This document shows positions 29,063-35,917 of a stretch of DNA of 37,298 nucleotides, piece after piece. Position 1 is the stretch's first letter, and each line of letters opens with the position of its first letter. Source of the DNA: Thermoplasmatales archaeon (GTDB taxonomy: Archaea > Thermoplasmatota > E2 > DHVEG-1); NCBI GenBank assembly GCA_030672305.1, contig DAOVGR010000001.1, positions 1 through 37,298 on the forward strand, written 5' to 3'. A model generated the notes under the pieces. That model was not told where the DNA came from, did no database searches, and was given only the letters and a program-made list of their open reading frames with translations. The translations under genes were made by a program, and so were the position numbers.

Positions 29063-30271
29063 TTGACCAAAAAGAGTACCCTGTTTAGTAAAATCCTGGT
29101 AATTGGAATTATAATCTTATTTATTGGAATTGCGGGTCTACCGAGTGTGCCGAGTAAGAATGATGTTGGTGCTACTTTCGAAGAGGTGGTAGTTGAACTC
29201 ACTTACGAAGACGACCAACATATAATTATTACAGGTGAAAAAACTGAATATAATATTACTATGAAGAATAATGGGTCGTCAACGGAAGATTTCAATATTA
29301 CTACTCAAGATATATTTCTGCCTGAGACAGGTGTGATCTGTTATTTTGAAGATGAGATTTCATGGTTCCATATCCGAATAGAACCTAGTCAGTCTTATTT
29401 GTGTAAACTTTTTGTCAATACAACTCCAAATGCATGGCTTGGTGATTATGTATCTTCTGTTGGAGCCTATCTCTTGCCCGATCAAACTCTATTGGCTTCA
29501 ATAAACACGACAACCACAGTAATCGCACGAGGGTATGGCATTGTTATGGACTGTCCAGAGAATAATAAAACGGTTCGCCCAGAGCAAACTGCACAATATT
29601 TCATTAATGTGAAAAACCTCGGAAATGTACCTGATGACTTCTTGTTCACTATTGGTGGCTCTGCTTATTTGTTGGAAGGTGTCTCAACAGCATTGATTCT
29701 TCCAAATGGCACTGTTTATCCAGAGGGATGGGGCAATCCAACCTGGCATCTTGCAGCTAATGAGACAGCAATGATCATTTTGAATGTAACAATTTTTTAC
29801 ACATCTGGAACTTATGAGATTAATGTAACTGGTATCTCATTAAACGGACCTGATCCACCTCCTCAAGACACTATTACAACCCTCACAACAATCAACTGTC
29901 CTCCAAATAAACCCGCTATAACTGGTCCTACGAATGGAAGAAAAGGAGTATGGTATGAATATAATTTTTCAATATCTGACCCTGATGGAGATTCATTGTG
30001 GATACATATAGATTGGGAGCATGGGACACCAAGTAAATGGGATGGTCCATTTCCTTCAGGTTCAATTATTAAATGTAATTATTCTTGGAGAAAGAAAGGA
30101 ACATATACTATTAGAGCACAAACTATGGATAGTAATGGTCTTCTTAGCGACTGGGGAACACTTGAAGTCACAATTCCAAGAAACAAGGCAACTTTTAATT
30201 CGTGGACCCATTGGTTTTTAGGACGATTTCCAATGGTAAATTTGCTGCTGAATCTTATGAGATGGAGGTAA
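29063..30271 (+). CDS. Secreted CARDB/NEW3-like and PKD protein with RFP-type tail
   Basis: A 402-residue secreted protein. It begins with TTG (29063); there is no nearby ATG, the leader K-I-L-V-I-G-I-I-I-L-F-I-G starts straight after, and GAGGGAGG stands 9-16 nt upstream, so TTG is credible. Two beta-sandwich repeats (about 40-160 and 163-275) of the kind found in archaeal surface proteins follow ('EYNITMKNNGSSTEDFNIT', 'TAQYFINVKNLGNVPDDF'), resembling CARDB or NEW3-type domains. A PKD domain (about 279-372) leads to I-P-R-N-K-A and the tail F-L-G-R-F-P-M-V-N-L-L-L-N-L-M, where Glu is replaced by Gly. The stop is 5 nt before the subtilisin gene, whose ribosome site lies inside this gene's end, so the pair is an operon. 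Confidence 0.87.
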   Translation: MTKKSTLFSKILVIGIIILFIGIAGLPSVPSKNDVGATFEEVVVELTYEDDQHIIITGEKTEYNITMKNNGSSTEDFNITTQDIFLPETGVICYFEDEISWFHIRIEPSQSYLCKLFVNTTPNAWLGDYVSSVGAYLLPDQTLLASINTTTTVIARGYGIVMDCPENNKTVRPEQTAQYFINVKNLGNVPDDFLFTIGGSAYLLEGVSTALILPNGTVYPEGWGNPTWHLAANETAMIILNVTIFYTSGTYEINVTGISLNGPDPPPQDTITTLTTINCPPNKPAITGPTNGRKGVWYEYNFSISDPDGDSLWIHIDWEHGTPSKWDGPFPSGSIIKCNYSWRKKGTYTIRAQTMDSNGLLSDWGTLEVTIPRNKATFNSWTHWFLGRFPMVNLLLNLMRWR

Positions 30272-30276
30272 TAAAA

Positions 30277-32406
30277 ATGCGGAAAAGCTTGTTTAAAAAA
30301 GGATTGGTAGTTGGAATAATTGTTTTATTAATTGGATTAGGTGTTGTTCCATCAACTAGGCGGGTATTATCTAATGAAACAAGTTTTGGTGGCATATTGG
30401 AAGAAAACAATGAAGAAGTTGTTTCAGTGTTAGTTTATTTGAAAGATCAGGTTGATCTTGATAAAATTACAACACATATGGATGAACAGCGGGCTTCACT
30501 TCAACTTCGTCATGAGACAGTAGTTGTTGAACTTCAGAATACTGCATCTGAATCGCAAACTGAAATTGTTGAATATCTAAATGATCTTAAAAGTCAAGAT
30601 CTTGTGAAAGATTTCAAGTGTTATTGGGTAGGTAATATTATTCGAGTTGACACTTATCAATATATTGTTGACGAAATTGCTAAGCGTGATGATGTTGAAG
30701 AGGTGTATCCAAACTATGGTATTGAATTAATTGAACCAACATATGAAAGTTTTGAAAGTGAACCTGGTTATAAAAACGACGTTGAAAATGGTCTTGAGGC
30801 TATTAGAGCACCAGAGGTCTGGGATTTGGGTATAACAGGTGAAGGTGTACTTGTCGCAACAATTGATACTGGAGTTGATGGTAATCACCCTGCACTTGCT
30901 AGTAGATGGGCAGGTGTAGCAGATCCCAGGTACGAAGGTCATCCGGAATGGGCATGGCTTGACTCATCTGGAGGTCAAAATGATTTTCCTTTTGATTATG
31001 GTAACCATGGCACCCATACAATGGGTACTGTTTGCGGTGGTGCTCCAGGGGATCAAATTGGTGTTGCACCAGGTGCCCTGTGGATGTCTGCAGGTTGGGC
31101 ATATTCGGACGTTCCTCATTTTGTTTCAGATATAATAGAATCATTCGAATGGATGATTGATCCAGATGGTGATCCAACGACTAATTGGGATGTACCAGAT
31201 GTTTGTTCAAATTCATGGGGATTATCTGATTCTTTTGGAGTTCCAGACTGTGATGAAACATTTTGGACTTACCTTGATGCATGTGAAGCTGCAGGAACTG
31301 TTATAATCTTCATAGCTGGTAACGAGGGTTCTCAGGGTTTACGTAGACCTGCTGATCGAGCAACTGATGATTATAGATGTTTTGCAGTTGCTGCAGTTGA
31401 TGCAAATGATCCAGACTGGCCAATTGCAGATTTTTCATCTAGAGGTCCAACATATTGTAATCCAAATGGTGACGAAGCAATAAAACCAGATATAGCAGCA
31501 CCTGGTGTTAGTGTACGTTCATCAGTACCAGGTGGTGGTTATACTACTTATTCTGGTACTTCAATGGCTGCACCACACATCAATGGTGTAGTTGCATTAA
31601 TGCGTGAGGCTAATCCAAATATTGGTGTTGAGGAAATAAAAGAAATCATATTCCAAACAGCATATGACCTAGGTGATCCAGGAGAAGATAACGATTATGG
31701 TTGGGGAATGGTTGATGCCTATGAAGCAGTTCTGCATACAAGTCAATCCCCCGAAACACCAAGTGTTCCAGAGGGTCCTGAAGAATGGATTCAAAATGCA
31801 GAAGCCACTTTTTCAACCAGCGCTACAGAACCCGAAGGAGAAGACGTGTATTATATGTTCGACTGGGGCGATGGTAACTTTAGCGAGTGGGTAGGTCCAT
31901 ATGCTTCAGGTGAAACAGGTGAAGCATCTCATAATTGGACAGAGCTTGGGGAATATGAAATAAAAGCTATTGCTAAAGATATAAATAATATTCCAAGCAA
32001 TTGGTCAGAACCTGCAATTCTTTCGATTGTTGAAAATGAAAAACCTTCAAAAGTTGCAATAGATGGAACAAAATATGGCTTTGGTGGAGTAGAGTATGAG
32101 TTCACATTTGTGTCAACAGATGCAGATGGACACGATTTATACTATAGGGTCAACTGGGATGATGGTCACGAAACTGGATATATTGGACCATACAGTTCTG
32201 GTGAAACAATAACTCTCAGTCACTCTTGGAAAAACAAGGGAGATTATTGGATTAAATCCTGGGCAAAAGATACTATGGGAGATGAAAGCAATCAAGCAAG
32301 CCATAAACTAGTTATATTAACAAATAAAGTAAAAACTGCTCAAATTTATAGGTTTTTAGAACGATTCCCAATACTAACCAGGTTGTTATATCTTATAAAC
32401 GGTTAA
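30277..32406 (+). CDS. Secreted subtilisin-family (S8) protease with PKD domains and RFP-type tail
   Basis: A 709-residue secreted serine protease. The leader (GLVVGIIVLLIGLGVVPS, about 9-26) is followed by an I9-type pro-domain (about 45-160). The S8 catalytic domain (about 175-490) has Asp197 (ATIDTGVDGNHP), His244 (GNHGTHTMG), oxyanion Asn349 (FIAGNEG) and Ser429 (SGTSMAAPH), all present, so it should be active. Two PKD domains follow (about 500-590 and 595-690), then the tail R-F-L-E-R-F-P-I-L-T-R-L-L-Y-L-I. The frame extends upstream to 30202 inside the previous gene, but ATG 30277 with GGAGGT 9-14 nt before it is the start. It probably digests external protein while held at the cell surface through the shared tail. 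Confidence 0.93.
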   Translation: MRKSLFKKGLVVGIIVLLIGLGVVPSTRRVLSNETSFGGILEENNEEVVSVLVYLKDQVDLDKITTHMDEQRASLQLRHETVVVELQNTASESQTEIVEYLNDLKSQDLVKDFKCYWVGNIIRVDTYQYIVDEIAKRDDVEEVYPNYGIELIEPTYESFESEPGYKNDVENGLEAIRAPEVWDLGITGEGVLVATIDTGVDGNHPALASRWAGVADPRYEGHPEWAWLDSSGGQNDFPFDYGNHGTHTMGTVCGGAPGDQIGVAPGALWMSAGWAYSDVPHFVSDIIESFEWMIDPDGDPTTNWDVPDVCSNSWGLSDSFGVPDCDETFWTYLDACEAAGTVIIFIAGNEGSQGLRRPADRATDDYRCFAVAAVDANDPDWPIADFSSRGPTYCNPNGDEAIKPDIAAPGVSVRSSVPGGGYTTYSGTSMAAPHINGVVALMREANPNIGVEEIKEIIFQTAYDLGDPGEDNDYGWGMVDAYEAVLHTSQSPETPSVPEGPEEWIQNAEATFSTSATEPEGEDVYYMFDWGDGNFSEWVGPYASGETGEASHNWTELGEYEIKAIAKDINNIPSNWSEPAILSIVENEKPSKVAIDGTKYGFGGVEYEFTFVSTDADGHDLYYRVNWDDGHETGYIGPYSSGETITLSHSWKNKGDYWIKSWAKDTMGDESNQASHKLVILTNKVKTAQIYRFLERFPILTRLLYLING

Positions 32407-32409
32407 TTT

Positions 32410-32454
32410 GGGTGCAGAATTAATAATATGGGTGCAAACTTGAATAAGGGTGCA
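32410..32454. repeat. Three GGGTGCA repeats at about 20-nt spacing
   Basis: GGGTGCA occurs at 32410, 32430 and 32448, directly after the subtilisin stop codon. The related GTGTGCAAAGCC (from 32821) and GGGCAAAGC (from 32701) occur further on. Spacing close to two helical turns resembles iterons or an array of protein-binding sites. Unknown function. Confidence 0.5.
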
Positions 32455-32489
32455 AAGCCTAAATTGTGATAAAATGGGAGATAGAAAAT

Positions 32490-32657
32490 ATGGTAACTTA
32501 TAGAAAAAAAAGAGGAAGTAATATATGGCATTGGTGTAGAAATTGTTCTAGTTGGCCTATAAAAAATTATATTCCATTGGATACTGATCCTCTTACGGGT
32601 GAACTATGTCGTCAATGTAAAGATAAAGACAAATCAGGAAATTGTACAAAAAGATAA
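32490..32657 (+). CDS. Small Cys-rich zinc-ribbon-like protein
   Basis: A 55-residue protein beginning M-V-T-Y-R-K-K-R-G-S with paired cysteines W-C-R-N-C-S-S-W-P and G-E-L-C-R-Q-C, and a final Cys in S-G-N-C. Four of the cysteines (two CxxC pairs) probably bind one zinc ion. I recognise this as a widely scattered small hypothetical family ('HWCxNCSxWP...GELCxQC'), often seen near mobile or accessory genes, with no known function. The frame runs upstream to a GTG at 32466, but the ATG at 32490 with GGGAG 9-13 nt before it is the better start. It follows the subtilisin gene and the GGGTGCA repeats. Confidence 0.75.
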   Translation: MVTYRKKRGSNIWHWCRNCSSWPIKNYIPLDTDPLTGELCRQCKDKDKSGNCTKR

Positions 32658-32708
32658 TTTTAAGTCAAAATTGGGAATTTTAAGTCAAAATCGAATTTTA
32701 GGGCAAAG
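32656..32708. repeat. Tandem AATTTTAAGTCAAAAT repeats
   Basis: A 16-nt unit occurs exactly at 32656-32671 and 32676-32691 (20-nt period); a degraded third unit (AATTTTAGGGCAAAG) begins at 32694. It overlaps the stop of the small zinc-ribbon gene. Same period as the GGGTGCA repeats, so both may be parts of one binding or replication-control array. Confidence 0.55.
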
Positions 32709-32776
32709 CTACTATTTGGCAAACCTTTATAGCTACGATGTGTAGACACGTATCAAATTATTTCTCAGTCATAATG

Positions 32777-32811
32777 AATTTATGTGCAGAAATGAAATTT
32801 GCACATAAATT
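32777..32811. repeat. 12-bp perfect inverted repeat
   Basis: AATTTATGTGCA (32777-32788) and TGCACATAAATT (32800-32811) are exact complements separated by 11 nt. The half-sites contain TGTGCA, echoing the GTGCA repeats upstream. It could be a dyad binding site or an RNA hairpin; there is no T run behind it, so it is not an obvious terminator. Confidence 0.6.
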
Positions 32812-32916
32812 GGAATAATTGTGTGCAAAGCCCCAATACATATCCTCAGACAGATATATACCGAGCAATACCCCTATTTTAAACCACTTTTTAAAAAAAA
32901 GTACGCTCAACACCCG

Positions 32917-33126
32917 CTCCGCCCCTCTTCCCCCAACACCATCACCACACCCTCCATAACATACCTATCAGGCCACTTCAGAGGGCTTTATTTTGTGTTT
33001 TTCTACCTTTTTTTTGTTTTTTTCCCCATAGTTTTTTTTAATGTTTTTGACAGTTTTTTTCTAGGATTTTTTATTTTATTAAAAATATTTTTTTTAATTT
33101 TTTTTGATGGGGAAGGTAGGGCGGAG
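32917..33126. repeat. Imperfect inverted repeat flanking a T-rich stretch
   Basis: CTCCGCCCCTCTTCCCCC (32917-32934) is nearly the complement of GGGGAAGGTAGGGCGGAG (33109-33126), with a few mismatches or one-base shifts. The approx. 175 nt between them is T-rich low complexity. It may be a decayed small inverted-repeat element or chance from purine-rich composition. Confidence 0.3.
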
Positions 33127-33364
33127 AGTATTTTTAATAAAAGCAACAGGAGAAAAAAAGATAATATTTAATATGGTAAAAAAAAGAAAAAATCGTATCT
33201 ATTTTTTTCTATAGAACAACATTCTCCTGTCTTCAAGTATTTTGCGGCAGTATCTATAGTAGTTAATAATATAAAAAAAAAATAAAAAAAGCAGCTTTCC
33301 AGCACACGTATGGAATGCATGGATAGCATTTGATTGAAGATATAAGACCCTTTTTTAAGAGTAG

Positions 33365-33402
33365 CCTGCAAAAACTGAACATTTGCGGGTTCTCTTTTTT
33401 TT
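33365..33402 (+). terminator. Hairpin followed by T run
   Basis: CCTGCAAA (33365-33372) pairs with TTTGCGGG (33382-33389) with one G-T pair and a 9-nt loop, then TTCTCTTTTTTTT. This has the form of an intrinsic terminator. It may end transcription coming from the left, insulating the element genes that follow. Confidence 0.5.
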
Positions 33403-33413
33403 AAAATCTACTC

Positions 33414-33432
33414 TGAATGATATTGTCATTCA
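33414..33432. repeat. 7-bp perfect hairpin before the tRNA fragment
   Basis: TGAATGA (33414-33420) and TCATTCA (33426-33432) pair around a TATTG loop, followed by a short T run. It lies 35 nt left of the tRNA 3' fragment and could be a terminator or a recombinase arm site. Confidence 0.35.
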
Positions 33433-33466
33433 CTATTTTTCTGGTTTGTCTTTTGAAGGGGATGTT

Positions 33467-33491
33467 CTGGGTTCGAATCCCAGAGGCAGAC
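33467..33491 (+). other. Orphan tRNA 3' fragment, candidate attachment site
   Basis: CTGGG-TTCGAAT-CCCAG (33467-33483) is a perfect 5-bp T arm, followed by AGGCAGA and C (33484-33491), which looks like the 3' acceptor strand and discriminator. No matching TCTGCCT acceptor strand, D arm or anticodon arm lies upstream, so only the 3' part of a tRNA is present. Such fragments are the usual trace of an integrase-type insertion. The element genes begin 47 nt downstream. Confidence 0.65.
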
Positions 33492-33537
33492 ATACCTCCA
33501 CTAGTGTAAAAGAGAGGTGGGGGTAAGGAGATAGAAA

Positions 33538-33801
33538 ATGGAAAGAAATCGAAATATTAGGTCCACCCGGTCGGCTGGTGGTAAAGAAATGAGCCGAGGT
33601 CTAAGTATAGGACGTCTTGAAGAAGCTCTATCTAAAGAGATTGCTCAAAGGGCACATTTTCATTATGATGAGCTCTGCAGAAATGATGGAAGGAGTAGAG
33701 TCCGAGCAATCAGGTTGGAGAATGGGTGTATCGACGTACTGGGTACCTTTCTGAAAGCTCAAAGGAATTGCTCAGTTGCATGGCAGGTGGACTCCTTATG
33801 A
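33538..33801 (+). CDS. Small element protein, unknown
   Basis: An 87-residue basic protein, unrecognised. The N-terminus is Arg/Ser-rich (about 1-20); the middle (about 24-50) is predicted helical (IGRLEEALSKEIAQRAHFHYDEL), and no metal or nucleotide motif is visible. GGTAAGGAGATAG stands 6-14 nt before the ATG. The stop codon TGA overlaps the next start as ATGA (33798-33801), a coupling that argues both frames are translated. Confidence 0.65.
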   Translation: MERNRNIRSTRSAGGKEMSRGLSIGRLEEALSKEIAQRAHFHYDELCRNDGRSRVRAIRLENGCIDVLGTFLKAQRNCSVAWQVDSL

Positions 33802-34925
33802 TAACGAGGCAATATACACATTCCGCTGTTGTCTTCAACTATTTCTTTGCAAATGAGGAAGAGCGTAATAAATATAACAAAGGAGGTCATATTTTCTATG
33901 AAGGAGACCTGTTGTACAGCTATGGTCATCATTTCATTCTTGCGGTCAAGTGTCGGAATAATGGTTATATTCTGAATGGTGATTCCTATTCAAATAGCAC
34001 AACCAATCATCAATGGGTTGCCCGAGACGTTGCTGATAGGCATAGAAGGGAGACAACTGGTAAACCTACACATCATTGTGTCATCCCGTTCTCTTCGCTT
34101 CATGGCGCAGGTATACCGCCTGAGGATGCCATGATCCTAGATGTCTCAGATGACACCTATGAGACTATCAATAGAAAGAATCCTAAGACTGGTGAAATGG
34201 AGCAATATCAGATCCATCATCTAGGCGCCTCACTTATACGCATCGGCTCCAAGAGGTTTCTGAGCAGTATCGATAATGGAGCTAATAGAGGTGGTAGTTA
34301 TTATTTGGTATTGCTGAAATCCCGTCAGATAAACACAATAGAGGATGCCTTCAGGAATCTCGCTGGAAATCTCAGTGATGATGAGTATAAAAAGTATCAG
34401 GCTGGTGAGATATTGCGACAGGGAGAGTTCTTCCTGGAACCTTGTAAGATTAGCACAAGGGAGCTGAAGAGGAAAGCTAAAAAGATACCAGTAAAAATCA
34501 AAGGTGTCCGGGATATCAAGGTAAAAACTGCTCAGTCTAAACAGAGCGTCAACAGAGTCATAAAACGGGAAAGAATAGGTATGGGAGGCTGCAGAAGAGA
34601 GCAGATACAGGTCATAAGGAGAAAAGGAGTCCCTTATTATGTACTTGTAGACCGGGATCACATCGGAATGGAAATACCGAGAGCTGCTATTGTCAAAAAT
34701 GGGCATCTTGTAAATTTGGAGGCTTTGGTGCATCAGTATGATCTCAGCAATGGTGTTGGAAATGCTCATGTTGCCCGTGATGCTATAAAAACATCTGATG
34801 GTTTGTTTATCAGAGGTACTCTGAGGCATAATCAGCATCGTATGATTAGAATGCGTAACATCTGGCACAAGGTTATCCAGAATACTGCTGTTGGCAGCTG
34901 GTCTGCAACAGGTAACGTGGACTGA
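33798..34925 (+). CDS. Virus/plasmid-type hypothetical protein
   Basis: A 375-residue protein. Two segments recall a protein family I have seen in phages and plasmids: I-H-H-L-G-A-S-L-I-R-I-G-S-K-R-F-L-S-S-I-D with Y-Y-L-V-L-L and 'I-E-D-A-F-R-N-L', then E-I-L-R-Q-G-E-F-F-L-E-P; and near the end 'H-V-A-R-D-A...G-L-F-I-R-G-T-L-R-H-N-Q-H-R...W-H-K-V-I-Q-N-T-A-V-G-S-W-S'. The resemblance is from memory and no function is known. The frame is open from 33726, but ATG 33798 has AGGTGG about 7 nt upstream and overlaps the previous stop (ATGA), so I use it; ATG 33780 is an alternative. Confidence 0.75.
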   Translation: MITRQYTHSAVVFNYFFANEEERNKYNKGGHIFYEGDLLYSYGHHFILAVKCRNNGYILNGDSYSNSTTNHQWVARDVADRHRRETTGKPTHHCVIPFSSLHGAGIPPEDAMILDVSDDTYETINRKNPKTGEMEQYQIHHLGASLIRIGSKRFLSSIDNGANRGGSYYLVLLKSRQINTIEDAFRNLAGNLSDDEYKKYQAGEILRQGEFFLEPCKISTRELKRKAKKIPVKIKGVRDIKVKTAQSKQSVNRVIKRERIGMGGCRREQIQVIRRKGVPYYVLVDRDHIGMEIPRAAIVKNGHLVNLEALVHQYDLSNGVGNAHVARDAIKTSDGLFIRGTLRHNQHRMIRMRNIWHKVIQNTAVGSWSATGNVD

Positions 34926-34962
34926 GCATATATTGTCCTTTTGAGGGATGTGATTTGTTATT

Positions 34963-35430
34963 ATGTCTTTTTTAATGGATATAGTCCTGTTTCCAGTCCG
35001 GCTGTTGATGAAGATGCTATGGATTCTGATGCCATTGTTCCTGCTGGTGCTTGCATTGATACTGATTTTGAGATTCCCATATATTATGCTTGGTTTCTCT
35101 ATCGGTTTCCTGATTTCACCAAAGATACTCAGAAAGCTGGAGATCTATCATATGGACTCCAACAATGCCTTGGAGGGCTTCAATTTTAAAAACCGAGAAA
35201 TACAACAAACAAGCTCAATGTATCAATTAGAGTTGAACAAAGCTTCTGAGAAACATAGACGGAAGGAGCAGAGATTTCAGAGGAAGATGCAGAGACTAAA
35301 GGAGGAAGACTCTACGTTGGAAAAAAGATATGCTGAGCTTTTGGACCAGGAACCGGACCGAATACTCTACACCAGACCCCGGTCGGTATTCCAATGGATG
35401 AGAACACGATTTTTAAACAAGGACAAGTGA
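34963..35430 (+). CDS. Membrane protein with C-terminal coiled coil
   Basis: A 155-residue protein. The N-terminal third (about 5-55) is strongly hydrophobic and can form two membrane helices. The rest (about 65-130) is a charged heptad-like helix (KASEKHRRKEQRFQRKMQRL) likely to form a coiled coil. No family recognised. It begins 37 nt after the preceding gene with GAGGG 18-22 nt upstream; the ATG at 34975 is an alternative. Another frame over the same bases (34941-35189) is a shadow. It and the next protein share the same plan, membrane segment plus coiled coil, and may form a complex at the membrane. Confidence 0.65.
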   Translation: MSFLMDIVLFPVRLLMKMLWILMPLFLLVLALILILRFPYIMLGFSIGFLISPKILRKLEIYHMDSNNALEGFNFKNREIQQTSSMYQLELNKASEKHRRKEQRFQRKMQRLKEEDSTLEKRYAELLDQEPDRILYTRPRSVFQWMRTRFLNKDK

Positions 35431-35434
35431 TAAC

Positions 35435-35770
35435 ATGATTGTTCCTATTGTTGAAGTAGCTGCCTCATTTATCGCAGGGATTACGACGATGCCCATAATT
35501 GTTGAGGGCTATGCTTATTTTAAGAAATTATGGCTTCAAAGAAAGCATACTGAGCAGATAAGGAGAATGAACCAGGCTCATCAAGCTCGGATGAAACATC
35601 TCGGAGAAGAATGGATTACTGCAGTCGAAAAATACAATAAAAAAATGACAAAGATTGAGAGGAAACTCTCAAAGCATAATCTGTTTGTTGATATCGATGA
35701 GGAGGGCAATGAGATCATTACAAGAAGGGTGCCGGTGGATATGTCGTTCAGGAGATGGTTAAAACAGTAG
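35435..35770 (+). CDS. Single-pass membrane protein with coiled coil
   Basis: A 111-residue protein with one N-terminal hydrophobic segment (about 2-30, VEVAASFIAGITTMPIIVEG) and a long charged helix (about 32-85, QIRRMNQAHQARMKHLGEEW), ending in a short beta-like segment (LFVDIDEEGNEIITRRV). It starts 4 nt after the previous stop and is probably translated from the same transcript. No known family. It is the last gene of the candidate element before the convergent PKD protein gene. Confidence 0.65.
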   Translation: MIVPIVEVAASFIAGITTMPIIVEGYAYFKKLWLQRKHTEQIRRMNQAHQARMKHLGEEWITAVEKYNKKMTKIERKLSKHNLFVDIDEEGNEIITRRVPVDMSFRRWLKQ

Positions 35771-35917
35771 AGCTGGTAATCCGCCATCTCTTTCTATTCT
35801 TTAATTTTTTCTTCAATATTTATTTTAATAATTGGAATGTATTGTAAAAAAGTCACCGAAGTAAATATTTTTCTTTGTTAATTATAACTTTAAGTTAGAT
35901 TCCTATACTCAGCCTTT

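Larger units (their letters stand above)
32658..33537. other. 880-nt region without convincing genes
   Basis: It holds the tandem repeats, a 12-bp inverted repeat (32777-32811), a C-rich stretch (32905-32965), a long T-rich low-complexity stretch (32976-33105), A-runs (33150-33200, 33270-33290), a terminator-like hairpin (33365-33402), a second hairpin (33414-33432) and a tRNA 3' fragment (33467-33491). The open frames at 32821-33171 (+) and 33168-33371 (-) are low-complexity (poly-Phe/Leu) and lack ribosome sites. A non-coding RNA is possible but not demonstrable from sequence alone. Confidence 0.6.
33467..35770. mobile_element. Candidate integrated element (remnant)
   Basis: The segment starts at a tRNA 3' fragment and contains four closely packed rightward genes with overlaps or short gaps. 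Some 60-base lines are clearly richer in G+C (29/60 at 33541, 33/60 at 34081 by hand count) than the housekeeping part of the window. It interrupts a cluster of tailed secreted proteins that resumes at 35918. There is no integrase, replicase or capsid gene that I can recognise, and no clear right-hand attachment repeat, so the limits are provisional and the element is probably a remnant or a virus/plasmid segment. Confidence 0.45.

Noticed and set aside
21464-32406. PGF-CTERM/archaeosortase signal on the secreted proteins
   Set aside because: No Pro-Gly-Phe motif, no following transmembrane helix of about 20 residues and no basic end; the shared tail is a different motif.
32410-32710. CRISPR array
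   Set aside because: Repeat units are 7-16 nt with 2-13-nt gaps, far from the 24-37-nt repeats and similar-sized unique spacers of CRISPR, and no cas genes are present.
32821-33171. 116-codon open frame on the plus strand
   Set aside because: Its second half is almost only Phe/Leu/Ile from a T-rich run, the first half comes from C-rich low-complexity DNA, and there is no ribosome site or domain.
33434-33491. Complete tRNA gene ending at 33491
   Set aside because: T arm and 3' acceptor strand are present, but no complementary 5' acceptor strand or anticodon arm can be found within the preceding 100 nt.
34230-34868. 212-codon frame opposite the element's 375-residue gene
   Set aside because: The plus-strand gene has an ATGA-coupled start, a ribosome site and family-like motifs, whereas the reverse frame is Ser/Tyr/Ile-rich without a start signal.
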